Assembly: GCF_023921125.1 (NCBI RefSeq)
Contig: NZ_CP099466.1
Location: 62,001-126,000, forward strand
DNA from: Arthrobacter caoxuetaonis
Lineage (GTDB): Bacteria; Actinomycetota; Actinomycetes; Actinomycetales; Micrococcaceae
Reading direction: 5' to 3'
Length of the DNA stretch: 64,000 nt
A program made the position numbers and the translations under genes. Numbering within the stretch: the first letter of the stretch is position 1; each line of letters opens with the position of its first letter. Positions 1 through 8,064 of the stretch are shown here, in pieces. Below the pieces are notes generated by a model. The model saw only the letters and a list, made by a program, of their open reading frames with translations. It was not told the DNA's origin and searched no databases.

Positions 1-129
1 CGCCGCCCGGAGCTGCGGAAGATAGGCGTCGGGGACCTCGAAGCCATCCTCGCCTATGCCGCACGGGCGGCAGCCATGACCGTGTCCCGTCCTGGTGCAG
101 ACCCGCCCCGGCGGGATGAGCTGTTCTAG
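1..129 (+). CDS. C-terminal end of a PfkB-family sugar kinase (partial)
   Basis: The window opens inside this gene; 42 codons in frame 1 remain, ending in TAG at 127-129. The visible tail carries alternating Ala-rich helix residues and then TVSRPGADPP. This matches the usual end of PfkB/ribokinase-type fructokinases, where an AAxTVSRPGAxPP stretch follows the last helix. The family phosphorylates sugars such as fructose with ATP in the cytosol. The catalytic Asp and the nucleotide-binding motifs lie outside the window, so substrate and full length cannot be judged. The gene ends 78 bases before the next start on the same strand. The call rests only on this tail. Confidence 0.6.
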   Translation, partial: RRPELRKIGVGDLEAILAYAARAAAMTVSRPGADPPRRDELF

Positions 130-207
130 GAGAGCGCCCGGTTCCACAAGGGACCGCCGAACCGCGGCTGGCGGCAGGGGCGTGCATTCCCGCTAATCTG
201 GAAGCTG

Positions 208-1026
208 ATGGAAAGGCGGGGCATGCGGCTGGTAGCAAGTGACCTGGACGGAACGATAGTTGGCCGGGACAACCGGATCAGTGACCGGACCGTCAACGCG
301 TTCCGCAAGTGCGCCGACGCCGGCATCAAGATTGTCTTTGTCACCGGCCGGCCGCCGCGCTGGCTGGGCCCGATCCGCGACCAGCTGGGCCACACCGGCA
401 CGGTCATCTGTTCCAACGGGGCAATCCTCTATGACCTCAAGGCCGCGCGGGTGACGTGGTCCAGGGCCCTCGGGCTGGACGGTATGTTCCAGGCTGCAGG
501 GATCATCCGCCGCCTTTATCCCGCCGTGCGGTTCGCCGCCGAAACCGTGGAAGGTTTCCACCTGGAGCCAGGGTTTTTACAGGACGGCGGTGCTGACCTG
601 CTGGGGGAAGTCGCCCCCGCACCGCTGGTCCAGTCGCTGGGGCCGGGAAGCCGAGTGGTGAAGTTCCTCGCCCGGGTCCAGGACGTCCATCCGGACGAAT
701 TCCTCCGGACGGTCCAGCCCGAGGTGGCGCATCTGGTTTCCACCACCCATTCAGCCCCGTCGGTTCCGCTGCTGGAAATGTCCGCTCCCGGCCTGGACAA
801 GGCCGTGACGCTGGCGGAGTACGCCGCTTCCCTGCAGATTGAGGCGGCGGACGTCGTCGCTTTCGGTGACATGCCCAACGATTTGGGGATGCTGGGCTGG
901 GCCGGACGGGGTTACGCCATGGCCTCCGGACATCCTGCCGTGCGTGCTGCCGCGGCCCGCACCGCGCCGCCGTTCGAGGAGGACGGCGTAGCCCAGGTGC
1001 TTGAGGACCTGCTGAGCGGCCGGTAG
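208..1026 (+). CDS. HAD-superfamily (Cof-type) hydrolase
   Basis: 272-residue HAD phosphatase. Motif I is DLDGT at residues 12-16 (nucleophile Asp12, acid/base Asp14). VTGRPP follows near residue 46, and the motif IV region GDMPNDLGML lies near 219-228. The length and large cap between motifs II and III fit the Cof/IIB group, which dephosphorylates sugar phosphates and other small phosphorylated metabolites. The substrate cannot be read from sequence. Two ATG codons compete, 208 and 223; a TAATCT hexamer at 194-199 lies eight bases before the first, so a very short leader is possible. The gene converges on the PAP2 gene, with stops only a few bases apart. Confidence 0.85.
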   Translation: MERRGMRLVASDLDGTIVGRDNRISDRTVNAFRKCADAGIKIVFVTGRPPRWLGPIRDQLGHTGTVICSNGAILYDLKAARVTWSRALGLDGMFQAAGIIRRLYPAVRFAAETVEGFHLEPGFLQDGGADLLGEVAPAPLVQSLGPGSRVVKFLARVQDVHPDEFLRTVQPEVAHLVSTTHSAPSVPLLEMSAPGLDKAVTLAEYAASLQIEAADVVAFGDMPNDLGMLGWAGRGYAMASGHPAVRAAAARTAPPFEEDGVAQVLEDLLSGR

Positions 1027-1028
1027 CG

Positions 1029-1763
1029 CTACGGCGCCGGAACGTTCCGCAGCCGGCGGGCGTGCAGCAGCTGGTGGACCGTTATGAGGATGGCCAGCCA
1101 GGCGAGTCCCAGGAACCAGGCCACCAGCACGTCCGTCAGCCAGTGATGTCCCAGGTAGACCCGGCTCAGCCCCACGGCCGCAATGAATCCGGCGGCCAGC
1201 ACCAGCGTGATGATCCTGGCCCACCGGGAGTCCAGATAGAGGAACAGCAGATACGCAACCGTTCCGGTTACCACCATGGAGTTCAGTGAATGCCCGCTGG
1301 GAAAGGACGCGGAGTACTCATACGGCGGAACGGCGTCGGAAAGCGCTGGCCGGGACCGTCCCACCAGGGCCTTGCCTGCGATGGTCATCAGCAGGGAACC
1401 CGCAGCAGCTGAGGCGGTAAGGATCAGGGGAGTCCAGCTGCGCTGCCACCGGCACAGCACGGCCACTGCGGCTGCGGCCAGGAGCGGCAGTCCGATGGTC
1501 CCGCCAAGGTTGGTCAGCCAGGTCACCGCGGTGTCCAGTCCCGGCGAACGGATGGACTGCGCGGCAGTGAGCACCGGCTGGTCCAGGGCTGCCACACCGT
1601 CCTCCTCCGCGACGGCGTCGTATACGCCTCCCGCCAGCAGGGCCAGCAGCAGGGCCGGCACCAGGCCGGCAGTCAAGGTGAGGAGCAGGACTCCGTGCTT
1701 CCCCAGCGCCTGGGCAGCACGGGAGACTTGGTGCTGGAGCCGGGCGGCAGGGGCGTCGCTCAT
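1029..1763 (-). CDS. PAP2-family membrane phosphatase
   Basis: 244-residue integral membrane phosphatase. All three PAP2 signature blocks are present: a KxxxxxxRP block (GKALVGRSRP, about residues 130-139), PSGHS at 155-159, and SRVYLGHHWLTD at about 200-211 with the catalytic His. Several hydrophobic segments surround them. The family hydrolyses lipid phosphates such as phosphatidic acid, phosphatidylglycerol phosphate or undecaprenyl pyrophosphate at the membrane. The ATG at 1763 is chosen because it overlaps the stop of the upstream esterase gene as ATGA, showing translational coupling. It is the last gene of a three-gene minus-strand operon with the esterase and MprF-like protein, so a lipid substrate is likely. 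Confidence 0.88.
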   Translation of the reverse strand: MSDAPAARLQHQVSRAAQALGKHGVLLLTLTAGLVPALLLALLAGGVYDAVAEEDGVAALDQPVLTAAQSIRSPGLDTAVTWLTNLGGTIGLPLLAAAAVAVLCRWQRSWTPLILTASAAAGSLLMTIAGKALVGRSRPALSDAVPPYEYSASFPSGHSLNSMVVTGTVAYLLFLYLDSRWARIITLVLAAGFIAAVGLSRVYLGHHWLTDVLVAWFLGLAWLAILITVHQLLHARRLRNVPAP

Positions 1764-3058
1764 GGTCCCAGTATGCCAAGCCGGTGGCCCAGCCAATCCA
1801 GGTTGCCGGCGAGCCCTTCCTTCCACACCTGCCAGGAGTGCCCGCCGGGCAGTTCCTGCAGCTGTATGTCCATGCCCGCGGCCTGGGCTGCGTCATAGAC
1901 CTGCCGGCCCTCCCCTTTGTACACGCCGTCGTCCTTTCCGATGACCACTATTCCTGCAGTATCCGGAAAGGACTGCTGTTTGAGCACGTCCAGGGCGTTC
2001 TGCGCCGCGAAGGCTCCGGCGTCGCCCCCAAAGTAGGTATTGAGCAGTGACTGCATTCCGCCGGGAATCGTTGGTTCGTTCTCTCCGGCTATGTCGATGA
2101 ACGTTGGGAAGGTTTCGGGAAAGTTCACGGCCAGCTGCAGGGCACAGGTTCCGCCGTAGGAGTAGCCCGCAGCGGCCCACTGCCGCGGGCCGCTGAGTCC
2201 GGCCGAAAGGTTTTCCTGAATCCAGCGGGGCACATCCTCAGCGAGATAAGTGGCTCCGCGGCCCTGTTTCGAATCAAGGCAAAGCGACCAGTTGGAGTTG
2301 GATCCGCCGGAGAGATCGGGAATGACGACGACGGGTGCCAGCCCGTGATGCTGCGCCGCGAAATCGTCCATCACCTGCTGGAGCTGGCCGCCCGCGAACC
2401 AGTCAGCAGGCCCGCCTGGCTGCCCGTGCAGGGCAAGCAGCACCGGAAGGTTCTGTGCGTGGGGCGTACCCAGGTAGGCGGGCGGCAGGTACACCAGGCT
2501 GGGCCCGGCGGCGTACCCGGAGCCGGACTCAGGGATCGGCACCTTATAGACGCCGCCCTCCGAGGGCATGTCCGACGGCGGCGTCCAGTTCGCTTCCGTG
2601 CTTGGCGTCGTGTCCTGCCCCGGAACCGCTTTCCGAAGAGGTACCTCGCCGCTCGATTCTCCGGGCCGCTCCACCAGGGACTGGATCGTGGGGTACTGCC
2701 CGTAGGCAACGTTTGCGGCTGATGCCGAACCAAGCAGCACGGCGGCGGTGGAAAGCACCGTCAGGATCCGCGCGGTGACGCCGCGGCTGAGCCGCCAGCG
2801 CGGGACCACAAGCAGTACAGCGAGTATTCCTGCAGCGGAATACAGGTACAGATACCGCGGAAACGAGGCATTCCACCAGGACAGCAGCAGCTCGGCGGCC
2901 ACGAACAGCCCTACGGTTCCCGCCAGGGCGCCCATGAGCGCCAACGGAACCACCCGGGTGACATACCGCGGCGGCCCGGCGCACAGCCAGCACAGCCCGA
3001 GCACTCCCAGAGCGAAGGCTGCGAGAGGGACTGCTCCCGTAGTCAGCGCCAGGTTCAT
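1760..3058 (-). CDS. Membrane-anchored putative esterase (alpha/beta hydrolase, esterase-D/antigen-85-like)
   Basis: 432 residues. The first ~115 contain about four hydrophobic helices; a linker then leads to an alpha/beta-hydrolase domain from about residue 170. The nucleophile elbow is GYSYG with Ser300. A likely acid is Asp376/377 (GKDDG), and the His is His407 (GGHSW). The layout matches actinobacterial esterase-family proteins with an extracytoplasmic catalytic domain. It overlaps by ATGA with the aminoacyl-lipid synthase upstream and with PAP2 downstream. From context I infer that it acts on membrane lipids, perhaps removing the aminoacyl group added by its neighbour. A mycolyl-type transferase role is less likely here. 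Substrate not proven. Confidence 0.8.
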   Translation of the reverse strand: MNLALTTGAVPLAAFALGVLGLCWLCAGPPRYVTRVVPLALMGALAGTVGLFVAAELLLSWWNASFPRYLYLYSAAGILAVLLVVPRWRLSRGVTARILTVLSTAAVLLGSASAANVAYGQYPTIQSLVERPGESSGEVPLRKAVPGQDTTPSTEANWTPPSDMPSEGGVYKVPIPESGSGYAAGPSLVYLPPAYLGTPHAQNLPVLLALHGQPGGPADWFAGGQLQQVMDDFAAQHHGLAPVVVIPDLSGGSNSNWSLCLDSKQGRGATYLAEDVPRWIQENLSAGLSGPRQWAAAGYSYGGTCALQLAVNFPETFPTFIDIAGENEPTIPGGMQSLLNTYFGGDAGAFAAQNALDVLKQQSFPDTAGIVVIGKDDGVYKGEGRQVYDAAQAAGMDIQLQELPGGHSWQVWKEGLAGNLDWLGHRLGILGP

Positions 3059-5649
3059 CGCTGCGGGCCTATGATCCTGCGGGCGATCGTGAGCGTCTGG
3101 CCCATGGACACGTGTGGCAGGTAGGCCCGGGCCAGCGCGTTCGCTATCGCCGGCAGGGACGCGGAATCAAGGTAGGTCATGTAGAGCGGAACGTACTGCG
3201 GCTGGAACTTGGCCTTGTAGGCCAGCAGGGAGCGGAAACCGTAAACCGGTTCCAGGGTGGCTCCCAGCCGGTCCATCAACCACTCAAGCGCAGGAGGCGT
3301 CGCAGCGGTCCGCCGCCCCGCGGTGTCTGCCCCGGTCCCGGCAGCGGTTCCGGCCCCGGATGCTGCCGGGGAGGAGGCCTCGTTCCGGGCCAGGGGTGCA
3401 CCGGAGAGGCTCAGGAGGCGGCAGCCTTCATCCTGCAGGGACAGTGCTGCCGAAGCGATGAGGAAATCCATGGCCACAGGAAATCCCTGTGCGCGCCGGC
3501 GCATAAAATCCAGCGTCCAGCCGATGATTTGCCCGTCCCGGTAGATTGGCAGCCAGGAGGTCACTCCGTGCACCGTACGGTCCTGGTCGACGGCCAGCAG
3601 AAGCCGTACGCCGTCGTCGTCAAGCTCTTCGATCCCGCCGAGGGTGAAACCCATTTCCGGCATGTTCTTATCCGCCACCCACTCCTCGGAGATGGCGTTG
3701 ATTTGGTCCAGGACGGACAGCGGAGCGGTGCGGTAAGTGCTCCACTCGGCACGGATCCCGGCCTTCCTGGCACGGTTGAACGCTGTCCGCACGTCCTGGA
3801 ACCGCCTGCCCCGGAACTCGAGCGACCCCAGCGGAAGCAGTGTCTCCTCCGCGACCTGCAGATCGGTGTGGCCCAGCCCGGCCGCCGCGTCCCGTGTTGC
3901 TTCATTCACTGAGTAGAAGCAGGCCGTCACCCCGGCGTCGGTGCAGTAGGCGGCGAAGCCCTCCACGCTGCGGTTCAGTTCCTCCGCTGGGCCAACGGGG
4001 TCTCCCACGGTCAGGGCCACGCCGGAATTCAGGCGGTAAGCCACATAGGAGCGGCCCGTGGGGGAGAACCAGTAGGAATTCCCGCTCCACAGAGTCATCC
4101 ACGCCATGGTGCTGCCGCCGCTGGAGGCCAGCAGGCCCCTGGCCCGTTCCTCATCCGCAGCGAACCGGCTGTACGCCGGTTCAAGGAACGAACGCAGGAG
4201 CAGCACGCAGGTCAGCGCCCAGAACGCCACGCCCACGCCTTCATACAGAATGATGGCGGGAACGGACTCCGGAAGCAGCTGCGGCGGGGCCGAGATGATC
4301 TCGAAGACCGGAAGGAAGCGAAGCGGCAGATCCGCCAGCAGCGTTGGCAGGCTGGCCTGCGGGGTGAAGCCCGTGCGCAGCACCAGCCCGCCGGCCACCC
4401 AGAGAGCGGCAAGCAGTGCCCCTGCCGTGACGCAGACCAGGAACAGCTGCCGGTAAGTGCCCGGCGGGGCTGACACGGCAAACAGGCGGCGGCCGGTGGC
4501 GGCCAGCAGCACGAAGATGAGCAGCGGCAGCAGCATGGGAAGCACCAGCGCCAGGGGCTGCACGCGTCCGTCCACTCCGTACACGCCGCCGGTGTGGCCT
4601 GCCAGGAAGAAACCCGTATGGACGGCCGCGGTCAGGGTCATGAGCCCCTGCAGGACCAGCGCACCGATCCAGGCGGACCTGCGCCCGCGACGAAGTCCGG
4701 CGGCGAAGACGACGAGCAGTACCTGCGGCAGTACAGCGAGGAAAAAGCCCGCCAGTCCGGCGCTCTGCTCCAACTTGGCAGTCCGGCATTCCGCCTGCAT
4801 GCCCGGATCGGCACAGATGGTGGTGAGTGCCACCGGATCCAGCGTCTCGGCGTTGGTGAACAGGTAGGCCAGGACGGCCAGGGGTCCGACGGCGCGAACG
4901 TTCAGGGCGGCGATGACCGGCCCCACTGCGGTAGCCACCACGGCCAGGGCCACCAGCACCCGGGCCTCGCGGCGGCTGGAAACCAGGCTCCGGGGCAAGT
5001 GCGGCCGCCGCCCGAACAGATATGGTCCCCACAGCCCGCCTGCCAGTGCCGCCGCCAGGGCCACCACATCACGCAGTGCACCGGAGTACAGCGCCAGCAC
5101 CACCAGCAGGGTAAACAGGAGCAGCCTCACCCTGCGGCGCCAGAGGGTTCCAACTCCGGCGGAAGCAGCGGCGGCGACTCCGCAGAACACCGCCACCGGC
5201 CCCAGGAAGGTATCCGTGCTGAGCTCACGTCCCCAGTTCTCAAAGGCGCCCCGCAGGGCGGCCGCAAAGCCAATGCCGGCCAACGCGCCGGTCACCTGTG
5301 TTCCCGCTGCTGCGGCCAGGAAGCGCAGGCTTCCCAGCAGCCGTTCCGCCGGAAGGCCCACCACCAGGGCCAGGACCGTCCCGCCGATGTACCCGGCCAG
5401 TCCGTTGGCCCACAGGGCCGAGAGCACCAGTGCAGGCCAGTGGCCGGGCAGCGTATGGACTGACACGCTCACCCACCCAAGCAGGGGATTTTCCGGACCC
5501 CGCAGGATTGAAGAGGTCAGGATGCCCAGGAACCAGAACAGGGTGAGGAAGACGAGGGTCACCGGCGACTTCGCCAGGGCGCCGCGCAGGCCGTCCGCAG
5601 GCCAGCGGAGATAGCGTCCCGCCGTCCGCCGGGCAGAACCGTGCTGCAT
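3055..5649 (-). CDS. mprF-like: MprF-like aminoacyl-lipid synthase (DUF2156) with rhomboid-like membrane domain
   Basis: 864-residue membrane protein. Residues ~25-485 hold many hydrophobic helices, the first part resembling a rhomboid-like fold. From about 510 a cytosolic DUF2156 domain follows, with the typical FRGRRFQDVRTAFNRARKAG stretch and MDFLIASAAL. The domain transfers an amino acid from charged tRNA to phosphatidylglycerol or diacylglycerol, lowering surface charge and raising resistance to cationic peptides. A short Ala/Gly/Thr-rich insertion interrupts the C-terminal domain after LSGAPLAR. ATG 5649 is preceded by GGAGGTG. It is first in an overlapping operon with an esterase and a PAP2 phosphatase. 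Whether Lys, Ala or another residue is transferred cannot be told. Confidence 0.85.
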   Translation of the reverse strand: MQHGSARRTAGRYLRWPADGLRGALAKSPVTLVFLTLFWFLGILTSSILRGPENPLLGWVSVSVHTLPGHWPALVLSALWANGLAGYIGGTVLALVVGLPAERLLGSLRFLAAAAGTQVTGALAGIGFAAALRGAFENWGRELSTDTFLGPVAVFCGVAAAASAGVGTLWRRRVRLLLFTLLVVLALYSGALRDVVALAAALAGGLWGPYLFGRRPHLPRSLVSSRREARVLVALAVVATAVGPVIAALNVRAVGPLAVLAYLFTNAETLDPVALTTICADPGMQAECRTAKLEQSAGLAGFFLAVLPQVLLVVFAAGLRRGRRSAWIGALVLQGLMTLTAAVHTGFFLAGHTGGVYGVDGRVQPLALVLPMLLPLLIFVLLAATGRRLFAVSAPPGTYRQLFLVCVTAGALLAALWVAGGLVLRTGFTPQASLPTLLADLPLRFLPVFEIISAPPQLLPESVPAIILYEGVGVAFWALTCVLLLRSFLEPAYSRFAADEERARGLLASSGGSTMAWMTLWSGNSYWFSPTGRSYVAYRLNSGVALTVGDPVGPAEELNRSVEGFAAYCTDAGVTACFYSVNEATRDAAAGLGHTDLQVAEETLLPLGSLEFRGRRFQDVRTAFNRARKAGIRAEWSTYRTAPLSVLDQINAISEEWVADKNMPEMGFTLGGIEELDDDGVRLLLAVDQDRTVHGVTSWLPIYRDGQIIGWTLDFMRRRAQGFPVAMDFLIASAALSLQDEGCRLLSLSGAPLARNEASSPAASGAGTAAGTGADTAGRRTAATPPALEWLMDRLGATLEPVYGFRSLLAYKAKFQPQYVPLYMTYLDSASLPAIANALARAYLPHVSMGQTLTIARRIIGPQR

Positions 5650-5772
5650 GCGGCCACCTCCATGGCTTACCGGCGCGGTGGGCGAAGGTGCCGTCCCCCG
5701 GGTGCAGCCAGTCTAATTCCGGCAGTGCTTCCGCGGACCCGCCAGCAGTGCAAGTCGGCCTGCGGCAGGCGA

Positions 5773-5778
5773 TAAAGT
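5773..5778 (+). promoter_or_regulatory. -10 hexamer TAAAGT, near-leaderless start
   Basis: TAAAGT lies seven bases before the GTG of the glycerophosphodiester phosphodiesterase gene. No Shine-Dalgarno sequence lies between them, so transcription probably begins at or next to the start codon. Confidence 0.5.
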
Positions 5779-5785
5779 ACAGCTT

Positions 5786-6601
5786 GTGAGCGCACCCCTG
5801 CCGTACTTCACCCCGCCTTTCCTGCCGCAGCACTCAGGCGCCGCGGCCCCGCTGGGCCTATCCCACCGGGGTTTCAGCCCAGCCGGACTGGAAAACACCA
5901 TGGCAGCCTTCCAAGCCGCGGTGGACCTGGGTTTCGGGTACCTGGAAACCGATGTCCGGACCACCAGTGACGGGGTGCTCATGGCCTTCCATGATGAGAC
6001 CCTGGACCGCGTCACGGACGGATCAGGCCCGATCAGTGCCCGTAGCCTGCGTGAACTGCGCGGGGTCCGGGTGGGCGGCACCGAGCCGATCCCCACGCTG
6101 GAGGAGGTCCTGGTCCGGTGGCCGGACGTGCGCCTGAACGTGGACATCAAGGACGCTGCGGGAGCAGGGGCGCTGGCCGCCTTGATCGAAAAGCACCAGG
6201 CACATGACCGGGTGCTGGTGACCTCCTTTTCCGACCGGAGGCGGCTGGATTGCCTGCGCCGGCTTTCCCGTCCAGCGGCTTCCTCCGCCGGTTCCGGCGG
6301 CACCGCTGCGATGCTGCTGCTCTCTCCGCTGGGACTGGGCGGACTGGTCGCACGGCTGGGCCGGTTTGGCTGCGTGCAGGTCCCGCTGAACTTCCGCGGA
6401 ATTCCGGTGGTCCGCCCTGCCTTCCTGCGGCGCTGCCACCGCGCCGGCATCCAGGTGCATGTCTGGACCGTCAACACCCGCCCGCTGATGGAAGGCCTGC
6501 TGGACCTTGGAGTGGACGGCCTCGTTTCGGACCGTGCGGACCTGCTCTCCCAGGTGCTCTCTGCGCGCGGCGCCTGGCCGCAGGGTTCCGGAAGCGCCTA
6601 G
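5786..6601 (+). CDS. Glycerophosphodiester phosphodiesterase
   Basis: 271-residue GDPD-family enzyme. The catalytic pair is His27 (SHRG) and His69 (FHD). Metal ligands Glu54 and Asp56 sit in LETDV, and TSDGVLMAFHD is the family hallmark. The second half has VHVWTVN near the C-terminus, also typical. It splits glycerophosphodiesters into glycerol-3-phosphate and an alcohol. There is no clear signal peptide, so it probably acts in the cytosol on recycled lipid head groups. It is divergent from the MprF-like/esterase/PAP2 operon, giving a phospholipid-metabolism neighbourhood. The GTG start at 5786 is supported by the -10 hexamer just upstream. Confidence 0.9.
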   Translation: MSAPLPYFTPPFLPQHSGAAAPLGLSHRGFSPAGLENTMAAFQAAVDLGFGYLETDVRTTSDGVLMAFHDETLDRVTDGSGPISARSLRELRGVRVGGTEPIPTLEEVLVRWPDVRLNVDIKDAAGAGALAALIEKHQAHDRVLVTSFSDRRRLDCLRRLSRPAASSAGSGGTAAMLLLSPLGLGGLVARLGRFGCVQVPLNFRGIPVVRPAFLRRCHRAGIQVHVWTVNTRPLMEGLLDLGVDGLVSDRADLLSQVLSARGAWPQGSGSA

Positions 6602-6615
6602 CAGTCTCAGTACAC

Positions 6616-6789
6616 CTAGCCCAGGGGGTCTGCGGGAGCGGCGTTGGCTGCCGAGCGCAGTTCGGCGATGCGGAGCCTAAGGAAAATGATCAGCAGGACC
6701 AGCGCCCAGACGGAGAGTACCGCCACCGCGACAATCACCAGCACGTACAGAATTGCAAAGACCGCACCCACGCCTGAAACAGCCATCAT
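6616..6789 (-). CDS. Small single-span membrane protein, unknown function
   Basis: 57-residue protein beginning MMAVSGVGAV. One long hydrophobic helix covers about residues 5-37, followed by a short basic then polar tail. I do not recognise a family. The ATG at 6789 is preferred over an in-frame ATG at 6804 because GGGGAAGAG lies directly upstream of it. It stands alone between the GDPD gene (convergent) and the divergent glycerate kinase gene. Coding support comes from the ribosome-binding site and the clean membrane helix; expression is not proven. Confidence 0.55.
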   Translation of the reverse strand: MMAVSGVGAVFAILYVLVIVAVAVLSVWALVLLIIFLRLRIAELRSAANAAPADPLG

Positions 6790-6939
6790 TTTCTCTTCCC
6801 CCATCGTCTGGACTTCCGGCGCCCGCCGGACCTGCCGGAAGTCTATAGGTCCTGTGCAAACGCACCGCGCAGTGCGGCCGGGCTGAAGCCGGGCGCTGGA
6901 GCTGTGCCGCCGGCTGCAATCGCTGGCAGGATGTAGTCC

Positions 6940-8049
6940 ATGCGCGTGCTCATAGCCCCGGACAAGTTCAAAGGCAGCCTCACCGCCGAAGAGGCCGCTG
7001 CGGCCATGGCCCAGGGGGTGCTCTCCGTCTACCCGGACGCCGACGTCACCCGAATTCCCGTCGCCGACGGCGGGGAAGGCACCCTCGAAGCCGCCCTCGC
7101 CGCCGGAGCGGAGGAACGCACCGCGCGGGTCCGGGGTCCGCTTGGCCGCGAGGTCACCGCGGTTTGGGCGATGGACGGCACGACGGCGGTCCTGGAAACT
7201 GCACGCTCCTCCGGCCTGATGCTCGTGGAACCGTCCGTGCAGACGTCCCTGGCGGCGTCGAGCTTTGGCAGCGGTGAACTGATCACGGCGGCGCTCGACG
7301 CCGGCGCCCGGGAGATCATCCTGGGTATCGGCGGATCAGCAATGACCGACGGCGGCTCCGGCGCCCTGACCGCCCTGGGCCTGCGGATCCTTGACGCTGC
7401 GGGCGACCCGGTTCCCCCGGGCGGCGCAGGACTCGCACTGGCCGCCGCCGTCGACGCCTCGGGACTGGACCCGCGGGTGAAGGACACCCGCATCCGGATC
7501 GCCGCGGACGTCACCAACCCGCTGACCGGCCACAACGGTGCCGCCCACGTCTTCGGCGCGCAAAAAGGCGCGGATTCCTCCGCCCGGCTGCTGCTGGACG
7601 AGGCGCTGGGAAACTGGGCCGGGGTCCTCAAGGAAGCGACCGGCGTTGACGTCGACGTTCCCGGTGCCGGTGCGGCCGGCGGTTTCCCCTCCGGGTTCCT
7701 GGCTTTCACCAAGGCGCAGATTGAACCGGGGTTTGAACTCATTGCCGGCCTCGTGGGGCTGGTGCAGGCACTGGACCAGGCGGACCTGGTGCTCTCCGGG
7801 GAAGGCTCGATCGATGAGCAGTCCCGGTACGGGAAGGCGCCGCTGGAGGTGGCTCGCCTGGCGGCTGCCCGGGGCATCCCGGTGGTGCTGGTGGCCGGAG
7901 CCATCACGCTGAGCCCGAAAGTTCTTGCCGAGTACGGCGTCGAGGCTGCGGTGAGTGTGCTGGACCTGGCGCAGGGGCCGGAAGACGCGATGGCGCGGGC
8001 AGAGTTCTACGTTGCCCGCGCCACGCAGGCGGCCCTTGAAGGGGCCTAG
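6940..8049 (+). CDS. glxK: Glycerate kinase
   Basis: 369 residues, full length for the GarK/GlxK family. The N-terminus APDKFKGSLTAEEAA is the family signature. PVADGGEGT near residue 45 and a Gly-rich GIGGSAMTDGGSGAL near 128 are further conserved blocks, followed by SGEGSIDEQS. It phosphorylates D-glycerate with ATP in the cytosol, feeding glycerate from glyoxylate or glucarate breakdown into glycolysis. No tartronate semialdehyde reductase or glyoxylate carboligase gene is adjacent. It converges on the nucleobase permease gene with 15 bases between stops. The first ATG follows AGGATG, a usable ribosome-binding site. Confidence 0.93.
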   Translation: MRVLIAPDKFKGSLTAEEAAAAMAQGVLSVYPDADVTRIPVADGGEGTLEAALAAGAEERTARVRGPLGREVTAVWAMDGTTAVLETARSSGLMLVEPSVQTSLAASSFGSGELITAALDAGAREIILGIGGSAMTDGGSGALTALGLRILDAAGDPVPPGGAGLALAAAVDASGLDPRVKDTRIRIAADVTNPLTGHNGAAHVFGAQKGADSSARLLLDEALGNWAGVLKEATGVDVDVPGAGAAGGFPSGFLAFTKAQIEPGFELIAGLVGLVQALDQADLVLSGEGSIDEQSRYGKAPLEVARLAAARGIPVVLVAGAITLSPKVLAEYGVEAAVSVLDLAQGPEDAMARAEFYVARATQAALEGA

Positions 8050-8064
8050 GCTCCCGAACGGTTC

